The position numbers were made by a program, and so were the translations under genes. The notes beneath the pieces are model-generated. The model searched no databases. It saw only the letters and a program-made list of their open reading frames with translations, and was not told the origin of the DNA. From contig NC_033622.1 of NCBI RefSeq assembly GCF_001540865.1, positions 592,220 to 656,219 on the forward strand: DNA of 64,000 nucleotides, given 5' to 3'. Origin of the DNA: Ananas comosus. Lineage: Eukaryota > Streptophyta > Magnoliopsida > Poales > Bromeliaceae. Positions 47,948 through 60,469 of this stretch are shown here, piece after piece (the stretch's first letter is position 1; each line of letters starts with the position of its first letter).

Positions 47948-48912
47948 ATGGGAGACGAGGGAGGGAAAGTAACAGGGATCCGCCAAATAGTAAGACTCAG
48001 AGAGCTTCTCCAAAAGTGGCAATCTGTCACTCTCGGCCCAAAGGAAGAGCAACAACCTAGTAATAAGCCTTCGGGAATCCCTCCTTCTATCGACAAGCGG
48101 TTGAAGGGCGTCAGTGTTGGGTGCGACTCAGATGAGGAGAACTGCCAAAGTCCGGAGCCGCCTCCAGATGTTCCCAAGGGGTATTGCCCCGTGTATGTGG
48201 GGCCAGAGCAGCGGAGGTTTGTTATACCGACGAGTTATTTAGGTCTTCCGGTGTTTAAGCTGCTTCTGGAGAAGGCCGAGGAGGAGTTTGGGTTTGATCA
48301 CAAGGGCGCGCTCACGCTGCCGTGCGAGATCGAGACATTCAAGTACATACTCCAGTGCATGGAGAGGCACAAGCAGGGCCTTATTGATGATGGTATTGTC
48401 CTTAATTTCTTTGCTTTCTTTTTGTTCTCTCTTACACAGAAATTAAGATATGAGACATTTTATACAAGTTAAGAGTCTAAAACTAAGAGATAAAAATTGC
48501 TAATGAGACCGACTATTCCTAGCGTAACTAACAAAAATCTTAATGGTTAGCATCCGAAGACCCAAGTTTAAAGTCTAATAACTTCACATTTTCAACTAAG
48601 TTCATTTTTAAAAAAAATGAATGAATCGAATAGCATACTATCTTTATTTAGAAAAGTAATGTTAATGAGATGCTCTGTAGTGTGGCAAAAGAGAAGATCT
48701 CCAATGTCATAATTGAAGTAGGAGGTAGATTTTCCTGTAGGAATTTGGAGATAAAATTTGGCAAGCATTTATATAATTCGGTTGCTTCCGAAAAATAAAA
48801 AAATTTCATTTTTGGTTCTAAGCATTCCTTATCTAATTTTTTTTTTCCCCCTATACTTCTCTCTTATCCTGTTGTAGAAGGGAATTCCACAGAGGTGGAG
48901 GAATCATCATAA
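47948..48912 (+). CDS. SAUR-family auxin-responsive protein, two coding exons
   Basis: Exon 1 is 47948-48392; exon 2 is 48878-48912, after a GT-AG intron, giving 159 residues. Residues 11-24 ([14 protein letters not shown]) match the N-terminal helix of the larger SAUR proteins. The SAUR domain spans about 73-142: [64 protein letters not shown] proteins promote cell expansion by inhibiting PP2C.D phosphatases at the plasma membrane. Most SAUR genes have no intron; here the last 11 residues ([11 protein letters not shown]) come from a second exon. If the intron is retained, translation runs on to a stop at 48470-48472 (174 residues). The intron also holds a SINE. The spliced tail is acidic and SAUR-like, so I prefer it. 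Confidence 0.85.
48517..48650 (+). mobile_element. tRNA-derived SINE, copy 3, in the SAUR intron
   Basis: It reads CCTAGCGTAACTAACAAAAA and then GACCCAAGTTTAAAGTC (decayed A and B boxes). Next come CACATTTTCAACTAAGTTCA and AATCGAATAGCATACTATCT, the complement of the body seen in the other copies. It is the only copy on the plus strand. Confidence 0.65.
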
Positions 48913-49379
48913 ATGAGCACATCTCAAGATTTGCTGCTCCCTATCGCCACCAATCGGTACACAAAACATCGTCTTTAGGAATTCTTTTCTTCCTCCTGAG
49001 GATAGTTGGTGTTCTATCAGCTCAACGAAACTGTTGTATCAATATGCTCCAACAGTGTTTAAATGAGTGTTTTAGGGCTATTAACATTTTCTTTGCTTAA
49101 CTATATAATTGCAGGGAATCTGCTAGAATCTATATAACCCAACATTCCCTGCCTTTGTAATGATGTAACCTTGCGAATCGATATCCCTAATTGATTTTCT
49201 TTGGCATCTGATGCTTGATTTAGACATTGTAACTCTTTTTAACTTTCTTTTGTTGTTCATTTCATGCTTACCAATTTCAGCAGTTGGCCAACTTGTGTAA
49301 ATTTCTGTGGATCTACATGAAAGATTGAAAGCCAACGATTATTCCTAGAAAGATATTATATAATTTGCTCATTTTATTC
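48913..49379. other. Convergent 3' region between SAUR and pectinesterase
   Basis: It carries the SAUR 3' UTR and, from the other side, the pectinesterase 3' UTR. No other gene is seen. Confidence 0.6.
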
Positions 49380-51208
49380 CTAGAAAGCTCTTAATCTTGG
49401 TGGAGGAAGAAGCCATGTTGCACCATTGATGAAATCCTTGCTCAAGAAGGGCCTCGCTTGACTATCGTTCAGTATCTTTCCATAGCTCACGCGGTTTTTA
49501 GTCGCGGAACCTGGTCCCGTGCATTTGTACTCCCCATAATACACAGTCCTATAATAAAATATAAAATGAGAAAAACTCAGTAAACCACCAACTACTCCGA
49601 CTAGTTATTCGATGCCCTCATCAAAATGCATCTGGTGCCCAAGGGATAGTGTTATGAGATGAATCATGATTATTGTCTATAGTGCGCGTTCTACTATTTG
49701 TCTTTTGCTCAAGTGTGGGAAGTGATAGATACCTCTGTCGCTCGGGTAAACCCTTGTCGCTCCAGCCGAGGGGGTCGACGAGACTGCCCATGTACGTGTA
49801 GGCGAAGACGACGCGAGAGCGCGGCTTCCATGCACGGCTCAGAAACGCATCTCCTGTGCCGGAGATCCTGCAGGACACGAAGGAGAAGCCGCTCTTGTCG
49901 GAGATATTCTCCCTTGCTTGGGCTGTGATAGCCGTGGCGCCATCCGCAACAGAATGTAGCTCACAGTTCTGCGCCATCTTATTACTAATTAGTGCCCTTC
50001 AATCTTTTAGACTTCTTCCGATTCCAGAGTAAAATTACGAACTTAGGTTAAGTTCTGATTTAAGTCTTTGATCTGATTTAAGTCTTTGATCGTCATTAAG
50101 CAAAGGAAACTGCTGATTTTATTAACAGCAGGGATGCTAAATTTAAGTAGTTCTCAATTAAACTAACTGAAAGAACTTAAAAGTAATTAAAAATTAAGTA
50201 GGCGCAACAATAAAACATAATAAATGGTCTACAGTTGCTGCCAAATATTTTTGGTAAAAATGTACGAGAGGGCTAATAATCCCTCACCTTTACCTTTTTG
50301 TATTAGCACCATCTTAAATCTTGGCTTTTTCTCTTTGTTAATTTGAATTACTCACAACGCAAAATGCAAAATAGTTGAGAGAGAGAGAGAGAGAGGGTGG
50401 GGGCATACCCGATACAGGGATCTCCCATTGCCGAAGACAAAATCAACCGTCCCTCTAATGAAGCAGTTTTTGAAGTAATGCCTACCTCTATCGTCACAAA
50501 GCGTGTCTTGATACCCGTAGAATTTGCAGTTGTAGAACGCTGCTTTGTCCCCCGATATTCGCATCGCAACCGCTTGAGCTCCCGCTTGGCCATCAGCAGG
50601 CTTTGGAGCTGTATTCTACTAATGCCACAATTACTTAACATATCATCTCTATTATTTTCTAGCAACGTAAACAGTAGTAATGCAAGAATCTCAAACTCTT
50701 CCTCTCTTTGAGGTTTCGGTACCTCAAAGATGATATTGCATGCAACAAAGTAGTGAGACTCGACCGCCACGGTGGCGCTGAGGAACGTGCCAAACTGCGC
50801 CGCCGTCCCGTCGAACGAAATCCTTGGCATGGCGTGCCGGTCCCCGTAGAACGTGACGAATGGCTTCGAATGGTCGACCGTCACCTTCTCCCGGTACAAT
50901 CCGGGCCCAATATGGATAACAGTACGCCTCGAGACGCCCGCTGGGATGCTGTTAACGGCGTCTGCGACCGTCGCAAAGTCCCCCGACCCGTCCTTCCGCA
51001 CCGTTATCACTTTCGTGCGGTTCTCCGCAAGGAGAAGAATCCGCTCAATGGCTAGTGCAGTCATACTTCGTCGTGGCAGGAATTGCCGGACATTCTCGTA
51101 GCGGACGGTGTGGCGGGCTGTAGAGACAGCCGGAAGGAGGAGGAATAGAGAGACAAAGGCTGCAATGACCCCTACCTGGAATTTAGAGGTCGTGTGGTTT
51201 CTGGCCAT
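49380..51208 (-). CDS. Pectinesterase (secreted pectin methylesterase without PRO region), four exons
   Basis: Exons on the minus strand are 50723-51208, 50409-50615, 49733-49968 and 49380-49548, giving 365 residues. An N-terminal signal peptide covers about residues 1-31 (hydrophobic [17 protein letters not shown]). There is no PMEI-like pro-domain, so it is the short type. The right-handed beta-helix catalytic core has [33 protein letters not shown], Gln176 in AQAVAMR, GYQDTLC with Gln198 and Asp199, and [14 protein letters not shown] with Asp220. Arg276-Ala-Trp278 stands where the family has GRAW; the Gly is Ser here, but the catalytic Arg and Trp remain. The end has [13 protein letters not shown] and a [11 protein letters not shown] tail. 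The enzyme removes methyl esters from homogalacturonan in the cell wall, freeing methanol. The GA tract at 50378-50395 lies just inside intron 2. Confidence 0.94.
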
Positions 51209-53199
51209 CGTTTGATCATGACGATTAGCAAACTTTGGATTGAAGGAGAGATGATGTGAGGATTAAGAAAATGGCGGTCCTGTCGTATTCCCTTCCGGAC
51301 GGTGGTTACGAGCATATTAAGATTGCTATAAATGCTGGGAAAGGCAGTTAACTTTATTAATTAGACGCAAATTTAGCGTCTGTGGGTGGGGTTTCACTTG
51401 AGTTTGGCCCATTTACTCACTAATCTCAAATGCTAATCAATAATAGAACAAAATATAAGATAGATTACAAAAGTAAAAGATTTTACTATTGGCATGAATG
51501 AAGGTGGGGGTCAGCAAAAGAATTTAGGAGCTCTAACAGACATTGATCAGAATACAAGAGAAATTTTAGTAGTCAATATGCCGAAGTAGGCAATCAAAAT
51601 CGGTGTGGACGAAGAAAATCTGGCGGTAGAGGTAGTTTAAGCTTAGCGCTAAAGAATTGAAGGTAGGTATGCAAAGAAGCCAAAGAAGGAGAAAAATAGT
51701 ACGCGATGGACTCAACAAAGAGACAATAGTGCGTATACATAAAACTCCTCAAAACACCTACGAAAACGATACAAAGTTTTGGTCTCAGCATCATCTGGAG
51801 CTGAAAGGAGCTGTAGCTGCGGATCAGCTAGTGGGAACTAACAAGCTGAAGGAAGGCACACCTAAGAAGTATATCGATTCTTCTTTATTAAAGCAAAAGA
51901 AACTTCTCACACAAGTTCATATTATTCCAATTAATAATGTGGATTGAACCAAAGAAACAGATGGGTGTCTCTGGTAAGGTCAAGGACAAGGGATCAAATG
52001 CAAAATTCAATTCTATTATTGGGAATAGTAATAAAATGGCTAAGGGAAAGATTATTTGGTGGAGAAGGAGAATGACAGGGGAGCTAGGAGAAGAGTAACA
52101 ACAAGTGAAAAAACCTGTAAGCGATAAAAGTCCTTAGTATCTTAGAGGTAAGAAGGTGTAGTGAGAAAAAAGTACAATGGGGGTATGGAAATTTTAATTT
52201 GATAATTTTCAGGAGAGCAAAACAACTAATCCTGAAATGGGGCAGTTGGCAAGAGGCAATGGAAAATTGATATATGAGACTGGTTAAATGCAGAGCGTAG
52301 CGGAGGAGGTATACAAATGGAGAGATTCTAGGAGGTATATAAATGGTATGGAAGAGGTTCAAACAGATAGAAAAAAATAGGAAGTTAGAGAGAGAAATAA
52401 AATGGACAAAACAGAATAAAGTGAAGAATCGAGGAAAGAAACTGAGAAACTTAAGAAGGGAGAAGAGCAGTAACTTCATTGGCTTTAACATAATTTGGCT
52501 ATAAACTATAATAAAAAATTGCAACAAAAGAATATTGATAGAGAATATGGAAAAAAGTTAAGAAGATCTTATATAAATTACCTAATGAATCTTGTTATAT
52601 TTACTAGTTGGAAGCAACAACCAGCTATAGATAATTATACCATGAAAAATTGCAAAATTAATAGGATACCAAAGAAACTAAAATTGTGACATCAACAAAA
52701 AAAAAGGAATGAAAGAAAAGAACGCAAATTACTTTGGGACAAGGACTAATTGGGCAAAAAACAAGATAACTTGAGAAAATGATATTTGAAAAAGAGAAGA
52801 ACACAGAATGTGTCACACAAAATTTCTGAAGGAAAGGGAGAGGGACTTCGTTTGTATGAAAGGAAAATCAAAGGGGAGGGACTTTGTTAATAAGGATAAA
52901 CCCTCGAGTCCTCTTGATGCTTTCTATAGTCTGTTTCTAGGCCATGTGCTTCTCCTGGTGCACAAGGCCTGATTGTGCTTCTCTCTCCATTCTCCCAATG
53001 TCATTCATGTTATCTCATTTAATACTGCGACGCCCCACTTTCCAGGGGTGTCACTCATTATAGAATTACTCTAGTCCAAGCTCATTTAATCCCATTAATC
53101 TCCTGAACCTAGCCACCACTCAAATTATGGATTAAGAGATTTAGCCCCATTATACTATATATATTGGACTGTTCTAAAATGAGCCACCCTCTTTCATGA

Positions 53200-54110
53200 A
53201 GAACCTAAGATCATCAGGATTTCTTGAAGAAAATATCAAATCCCTGTGACCAACCTACGATCATTACAGATCCGCTGCATTCCAAGCATTATTTTCTTGG
53301 GTAATAGAAGGAGAAGAAGAGGGACTGCATAACTGGACCAAGAACCAGATCTAGAACCCTAATTAGTCTTCGGATCAACTAACCTCAAGTCTATCCACAA
53401 AATTAATAGGTCCAAAAAATAAACACTATATAAAGGTGGAATTACAAAGAATTACACAGATAAACTAGTTTATTCGCACATCATATACGACTATAGTGAA
53501 GAAACAACTAAAATAAACACAAATTTGCAACTGATATGAAAGGAAGATAACAGCAATAAGATTCGAGCATATGAACTAAAGTATTCTCAGTGCATCGAAG
53601 AACCTGAGATTATCAGCATGCCATGAATAAATGATTATAACTCTGTAAAGAGCCTAAGAACTTCCTAGATCCGCGGCAGGGAAACAACAATAAACATGCA
53701 ATCGGATCAACAACCACATTAGGAACCCTAATTAGGGTACGAATCAACTTACCACGAGTCGATCCACACGATCGGTGAACTCCTCAAGGAAGAAGGCCTC
53801 GATCGCCCTCCACCATCGGCGTGGCTGCGAGGATTTCTCGGACGAAACCATAAATCACGAGCTAGGGTTTGACGTTGCATCTTCATCAAGGGATTTGGGG
53901 AGGATGAGAAGAGAGTGGAGCCGAGGAGGATGAGATCGGTGACGCTCCGAGCTAGGGTTTGGTGAGGCATCTAATCTACGAGGAATGGATTTGGGGAGGA
54001 GGAGAAAGGGGAGAGGAGACGAAGGGTTCGATGAGGAGAGCTCCGATTCGAAATAGAAAGATGGCGGGAATTGAAATTCGTCCGGGCCGAGGTATTTATA
54101 GACGCTGTTC
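53200..54110. repeat. Region with imperfect direct repeats
   Basis: AGAACCCTAATTAGTCTTCG near 53353 recurs as AGGAACCCTAATTAGGGTAC near 53720, an offset of about 367, followed by similar ATCAACT(A/T)ACC. Separately, GAGCTAGGGTTTGACGTTGC near 53861 recurs as GAGCTAGGGTTTGGTGAGGC near 53950, each followed by GGATTTGGGGAGGA. These look like relics of a repeated first-exon/promoter unit or a retroelement. Confidence 0.5.
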
Positions 54111-55547
54111 GTGGGTTGAGAAGCGCTACGTTTGAATTTGGTTTTCTCACGAATAACACGTGCGTCGCACGTGCAACGTTCTTTGTATGCACGGGTGGCA
54201 AACCGAGCTGTTCGCGAGCTGGCTCGTGTTCGGTTCGAAATTAGCTCGAGATCAAATCGCTCATTTAGTAAACGAGTTGAGTACGAGTTGGGATTAATTT
54301 GCTCATGTTCGACTCGATAACAACTCGAATACATATATTTTATATTTATATATATAAATAAATAATTATATATGTATATAATATAAATTTTTATTATTTG
54401 ATTTTTAGTCCAACATAAATATAAAATCAAATTCAATTATAAAATGGTTTATTTATATGTAAAATTTCAACCATTACATTAAAATATAACGGATAAGATC
54501 TTATAAATTTATTTTCTGTATATATATTTTTTAATATTTTTAAATTTTTATTCATAAGCCAGCTCGTATTCGACTTGATACTTTTACGAGCTGACCCTAG
54601 CTCGCTTGTGTTTGGTTCATTAACACCCCTAATTATATGGTATATTTACCTTCCCACATTAATTATGAAACTTGTAATATTGTTATTTTTTTTTCTATTG
54701 AAATTAGATCAATGGCTAAGTGGTTTCTGGGTTTTTTACCGCACAACTTATTTCTTTTTGTTTAAAAAATAAGTCATGTAACATTTTTTGTAATTTAAAA
54801 AGATAGAAAAGTATAAAATTTATGTGAACTAAAGATTATTTTGATTTGACTGTCTAATTTTTCAGAATTTTGATTTTATCAACCAATCTTTCAATTTATT
54901 TGCTTTGAGTCAATCAACGGCAGTTTAACTTTAAAATTTGAATGTGTCGATTATCTTTACATATTTAATTTTTGTACTTCATGTAATTTTCGTAATTATA
55001 AATTTATTAAAATAAGCAATTAGCTTAATTTTTTTAAATTAAAGTGATGCTTACTGATTTAAATTAAATAAATTAAAATATTAGATAGTAAAATTAAAAT
55101 TTTGAAAAATTAGATAGTCGATTCAAAATGGTTCATAGTTCAGAAAAATTTTGTACATTTTTACCATTGAAAATTGATTTAAAGATTGGACCAAGTTGGG
55201 CTATTTCATACATAATTTTTAAGACTAAGCCCAGTCCCAATAGACTTGACCAAGTTGGGTCGCGCTGAACAAATTCGGGCCGGAAACGGGCCCAATTTAT
55301 TGGTTCGGATCGGACGGCTAAGGTTGATTTTGAGCAGGCCCAGCTACAAAGAGGTCTCCTACACCTAAACTCTTCTATTAGGATTCTATCTCTATAGTCA
55401 ATAGTTATATATACTGCTACTCTTTCTTAATTTTAATGAAATTAATCAACGATAATATTTCTTAAATGATGGGTTAACTAGTAAAAAAAGTAAAACACCA
55501 CAAATGCCCTGCTATTATTTTCTATAATTAAATATGAACAAGGCTAA

Positions 55548-55881
55548 GGCTACTATACAATAAATAGCATCAAGTCATTGGTGTTATTAGGTTTTCGACT
55601 ATTAGATAAAGAAATGTGCTGTTAGGATTGTAATGATTCTCTTCGATTGGGTAAGTTTAACGGTAAAAAACTTAGTAGCACCAAATGCTTGTTGCTATTT
55701 TTTTCTTTTTTTTGAGAGATAGCACGCTACCGACTTCGTTTATTTCATTTAAAAATAAATTTAACTGGAAATGTGAATAAACTAGAATTCGAACTTGGGT
55801 CTTGGATACCAACCACCAAACTCTTTGACACTTGCTCTGGGGACGGTCGGTTTGTTGCTATTGACAGTATAGTAGTCGGAT
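55548..55881. mobile_element. Fold-back element, family A copy 6, split by a SINE
   Basis: It starts GGCTACTATACAATAAATAG, carries AGCATCAAGTCATTGGTGTT and GTAGCACCAAATGCTTGTTG, and ends GACAGTATAGTAGTCGG. The right arm is interrupted at 55700 by the SINE. Confidence 0.78.
55698..55850 (-). mobile_element. tRNA-derived SINE, copy 4, nested, with 11-bp TSD
   Basis: On the minus strand it has CCAGAGCAAGTGTCAAAGAG (A-box region), AAGACCCAAGTTCGAATTCT (B-box region), the shared body and GTAGCGTGCTATCTCTCAAA before an A-rich tail. TTGTTGCTATT occurs on both sides (55689-55699 and 55852-55862), a clear target-site duplication. Confidence 0.85.
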
Positions 55882-56926
55882 TCTAAATATTATTCCTCGC
55901 AAACTTTAAATTATTAAAATATAAAATTCGACTATCAAAGTTACATAAGTACATAACTAGCTAGTGTACAAACAAACGGTGCGAACGGACGGAGAGAGAA
56001 ATAAAAGAGTGAAAAACCAGCCACATGGCTAGGGACAAAAAGAATACCATCCCTTAATTCTAACTAATAAAATAAAATAAAAAATAATTTTTTTTTTTTT
56101 TTTATATAAATCTCTCACACTTGGGCCCCTACCACATGCCCCTGGTGCCTCTCCTGAACCCACCCACGTTAGTTACGATATGCATGCACGAACGCAATCA
56201 TCTCTCTCTCTCTCTCTCTAGAGGTGATCTCTCTTTCATATCAACTTAATAATGGACAAAAAGGATGAGATAAAAGGGATTTGGTGCCCCCTCCCCACGA
56301 GGGGGTCCTCCTTTTTTGTGGTTTAAGTAAAGCATAATAGCTTACATGGTAAGCAGAAGCATCATGAAACATGTCATGTGCTTCTCATACATAAGACCCA
56401 CAGACACAATCAAACCATGTGCTCTCTCTCTCTCTCTCTCTCTATCTATCTCACTGTGTCTTCCAAATCTACAGCTTGCACATCTTGCTTTATCCTGTTA
56501 TTATTTGTTTGTTTCGTTCAAGGACTCGAGCCCACTCAGATCAATCCAAAAGTTTACGGTCCTGTTTATTTCGTATGAGAATTTTCTAGTATAATTATTG
56601 ATAACCTGATTGATTTTCACTTCTTCAGAAATATTTCTATTCATAATTTGATATCTATTTATATCTATATATTATTTTCATATACAATTTGTCACGCGAC
56701 AATTCCTCCTTCACTCTCATTCCCACTTCTTAATGCTTCATCTTTCCATCCCCTACCTCCGCCCGATGCTTCGTTTTCATATTCGCCCAAACTTCTAATT
56801 AATATATTAATATGATCCATTCTCATCTAAACAAATCACTTTTACAAAAAAAATAGCAAAATAAGAATATTTTCATACTCTTTTTTCTCACTTTTTTGTT
56901 TTCCTTTTTTCTTGACCGTGACCTAG

Positions 56927-57007
56927 GAGAAGCTCGACGCCGACAATAGCGGTGGGGGCAATATGGAGAACAGGATTCGCCTCTCCGATTTCGGCAGCGC
57001 TATCAAG
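56927..57007 (+). other. Orphan exon-like segment with a DFG motif
   Basis: A long pyrimidine tract and CCTAG acceptor precede 81 bases of higher GC. They read EKLDADNSGGGNMENRIRLS and DFGSAIK in phase 0, then AAG|GTGCGT. The hydrophobic-x-DFG-x-A arrangement resembles a protein-kinase magnesium-binding loop. No other kinase motif is found nearby, so it is a fragment, part of a gene with distant exons or a coincidence. Confidence 0.35.
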
Positions 57008-58144
57008 GTGCGTATGGAGTAATAACTCTATTACTGTTTTTTTCATTATTATTATTATTATGTGTAATTTATTTACTGAAATTGTAAATTTTGCTACATT
57101 TGTACATATTTGTTTCATATTTTATATTTGTATTTATTGGCGTCTTATGGTAAGTGAAAAAATTTTAAAATTTTTATTTTGTCAGTCTTATGTTTTCCAT
57201 AGTATCAGGCCGTCCGTCGCAATGTGTCGGTAACTTCACTAGCGATAACATATTTCACTTATGTACCTAGCTAGTTAATTATTACGATATGAGAAGTATT
57301 ATGTTAGGACATAAAGAAATCGCAGAATATATAAAAACAAATTCTCAGTTCCGATGAGAGAGGTGGGATTAAGATTAAAAAATTATAATTAATTAATTAA
57401 AACGTTGTAGTTTACCTCAGGGATTGCGTAATACATAGTTCTTAATTTTTTTAAAAGGTTAATTAAATTAATAAGGACATGTATAGTTCATGCATCCATT
57501 TCACCCTATATTTATTCACATGTGTAATTAATTAACCAAGTGCTATGCACGTCTCAATACAAAAGCAAACTACACAACAATTAAACGCCCTAAATTGGCC
57601 CTAATCACTACATACAATGAATGTAATTAGCTACAAAATTTCCTCCAAATCATGTGATTAATAAACTTAATTAATGCGTAGCGAATATATGAACTCTTGT
57701 ACATAAGCGTAGTTCCTGGGGAGGCCACATGCTTCTAATCATCTAATAGTGTCGTTTAGTTGCTGGTAGAGGGATTGTATTCAAATATTCTTAATTATTA
57801 CTCTTTTTATTATTCTACATGGAAAATGATAGGATCTAATTCTTAATTAACACGTCTCTATTGTGTATGTTTCTCATGTGGTATGGTGTTGGAGACAATG
57901 ACGTATCTGAGCAAAGGAAAAATGTTGCGTCTACTCGGTGTATAATTATATTTTTATACATTACAAAATTTAATATCATGAATATAATCTACAGGATCTA
58001 AAGAGCCAATATATAGTGAAAAATCATTAGTTTATACAATATGTCACCTAGGCATTAAGTAGTCATTAAAATAATAAAATCAACAGTATATGCAATAATA
58101 TAAATTTTGATATATAACTATATAAGGCTCTTAAATGTTTCCAC

Positions 58145-58185
58145 ATATATATATATATATATATATATANAAAGCATAAGAGCCC

Positions 58186-58252
<67 letters not shown>
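58145..58252. repeat. Two (TA)n arrays flanking an N
   Basis: TA arrays at about 58145-58169 and 58190-58252 are separated by the unresolved base 58170 and about 20 unique bases. The true array length is uncertain. Confidence 0.85.
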
Positions 58253-58255
<3 letters not shown>

Positions 58256-59289
58256 TGTGGTGTACGGGATACAGATAATACACTCGGTGTAGAAAATAGT
58301 TTCTCGTGAACCATCGGGGCCTAATCGCGGCCCCCTCATCACCGTTAATAGCACATGGGCAGTCAACGTACGGAGGGTGATGGTTCAACAAATAAAGCGC
58401 ACCGCGCTTCTCCAAAAAATTACGCACTTTTTATAATTAAAATTTTAGAAAAAGATTAATTTCACTTCAATTCAAAACCAATTTTTCATTTTCGTTTTGA
58501 ATCTTTAATTTTATATGATCATTTTTTGAAAAATTGAATTATTATGTTTAGTTTTATCATCAAAAATCATGTTATTAAATCAAAGAATATGACTCATATG
58601 CCATTTAGCCTTAGCAAATTACGTGCTTTTGTCGGATTTATACGAAACAACTGATTTCTTCAAAAGCTCGCATCTGAACTCTATAATACTATTTTATATA
58701 AAGTGAAATAGTAATTTATCTCAAAGTTTAAGTTTTAAGAGAATGACACTACCTACTCGAGCTAAGTTGTAAAAAATATGCGAAGTACTTACTAATTTAA
58801 AGAGGTGAATCATCATAGGAGGATGCAAATAGGATCCGAGAACAATGAGTTACTACTTTAAGCTTCAGGGTTTTGCAAGTGATGAGTGGGTACATTTTAT
58901 ATGTCTGGTATGGGAATAAATCAGAGAAAACAAAATTTATCCCCACTATACCACCAAATGTCGTCGGAATGATTATTCTGGTCAAACTGGATTATTCTAG
59001 ACAATTCTAGAATAATCTGAGAATAACTACTCCACTTTTTTAGTGGTATAAGGCTATTCTCATACTTATATCTAACTAATTAAAAAATAAAAAGATATAA
59101 TCCTGCTTATATTTAGCTAAATAAAATAAAAATAAAAATAAAAATAAATAATAATAATAATTTTTTAATTTTTGATTTTTTTAAAAAAATAATAACAGTA
59201 ATAGTAGTATTTATTATTGTTACTGTTATTAGTAACAGAAGTACTATATACTATTATTATAAATAAAACAGCATGTATTATAACATATA

Positions 59290-60450
59290 ACTAGATTTTC
59301 ACCCGTACGATGCACGACTAATATAATAATATAGAATAATAAAAATTATTATTTGATGATAACAAAAAAAATTTCTAATTAATTTTATTTTTTTTAACAA
59401 ATAAAAAAATATACTATCAATCTTAATTATAGTACATATTAAAATACACAAGCTAGAGAAAAAAAAAATTGGACCAAAGTAAATATTCAACTAAAATGCA
59501 AAATTCAATCATGCTCTATTATCTATGAATTGGTGTGCAAAATAATTTACATTTACATATTGATGTGCGAAATAAAATAATAACTAAAATTAATATGAAA
59601 AATTACAAATGACATTAATATTTAAGCATATAATGAGATCATCTAAACTTTCATATTTGACACAAATTAAAGTAAGCACACATATATTATATTCCTACTG
59701 TCATTTTTAAGATTTAAAAATATATAGATATTGGTTTTCAAGAAAATATAAAAAAAAAAATTTGTTGCATGAAGATGAAAAGTTACAGGAGTGACAGTAG
59801 GAAAAAAAATTACGAAATAAAAATTACAGAAGTGATAGTAGGGAAATAATATGTTCTATTTTAAAACATCAATATTTAAGAGCGAAGAAAATTACAGGAG
59901 TGATGTGAATTTTAAATTTTTTCCTCTTTCCAAAAATGCCTCTATCTTTTTTTACTAATATTTTTATGTCCAAAAATTTTCAACCAATCATTTCAAATAA
60001 TTAACTAAGTAATAATTTATTCCCAAATAAAGATAAATATTTTCTTTCTCACGCGTAATATCCGCACCGCCAATTTTTTCGCAACATAATATCCGTAAAT
60101 TTCTCAAATACCTCAACATAATTATAAATGACTTTGAAATATAACTAAGTAATAATTTATTCTCAAATAAAGATAAATATTTTTCTTCTCATGCGTAATA
60201 TCTGCACCGGCCAATTTTTTTGCCACATAATATCCGTGAATTTTATATTCCTTAAAATAGAAAATTTATATTTGAGCTTGACATGTAGATTTTTTATATA
60301 GTAAAAGATATTAATTTCTTAAAAAATTTATTTTTTTTTCTAAATAAAAAATCTATATTTGAGCTTGACACGTGGCAAACATATAGAGCGCCACGTGTCA
60401 GCTTCTCACATAGGGTTCATTAAGGGTTCTACTTTTATATATAGTAATAG
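59290..60450. mobile_element. Non-autonomous element, family E copy 2 (~1.16 kb)
   Basis: It begins ACTAGATTTTCACCCGTACG followed by ATGCACGA, and ends TTCTACTTTTATATATAGTA. The ends resemble those of 8090-8725. It holds the 140-bp repeat and three AATTACAGGAGTGA-like phrases (59786-59910). Helitron-like is a guess from the end structure. Confidence 0.45.
60003..60242. repeat. 140-bp direct repeat, two copies
   Basis: AACTAAGTAATAATTTATTC at 60003 recurs at 60143. Each continues through AAATAAAGATAAATATTTT, GCGTAATATC and CACATAATATCCGTGAATTT-like sequence. About 100 bases are shared per unit. Confidence 0.85.
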
Positions 60451-60469
60451 ATATATTAAAATATATTAT

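Larger units (their letters stand above)
51209..56926. other. Intergenic spacer downstream of the pectinesterase promoter
   Basis: No gene is supported. From about 51480 to 52900 the plus strand is purine-rich with weak frames on both strands (51657-51947 plus, 52084-52527 minus) that match nothing I know. From 52900 to 54110 lie imperfect direct repeats. AT-rich DNA follows, then a fold-back element with a nested SINE (55548-55881), and CT tracts at 56200-56220 and 56421-56440. Confidence 0.55.

Noticed and set aside
49385..49466. Plus-strand frame ending in LLKKGLA
   Set aside because: It is the antisense of pectinesterase exon 4 ([17 protein letters not shown]), whose phase and stop fit the gene.
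52084..52527. 147-residue minus-strand frame, hydrophobic
   Set aside because: The plus strand is purine-rich here, so the minus-strand Phe/Leu-rich frame follows from composition. No recognisable family.
58066..58427. Frames made of Tyr-Ile repeats
   Set aside because: Translations of (TA)n arrays; also cross an N.
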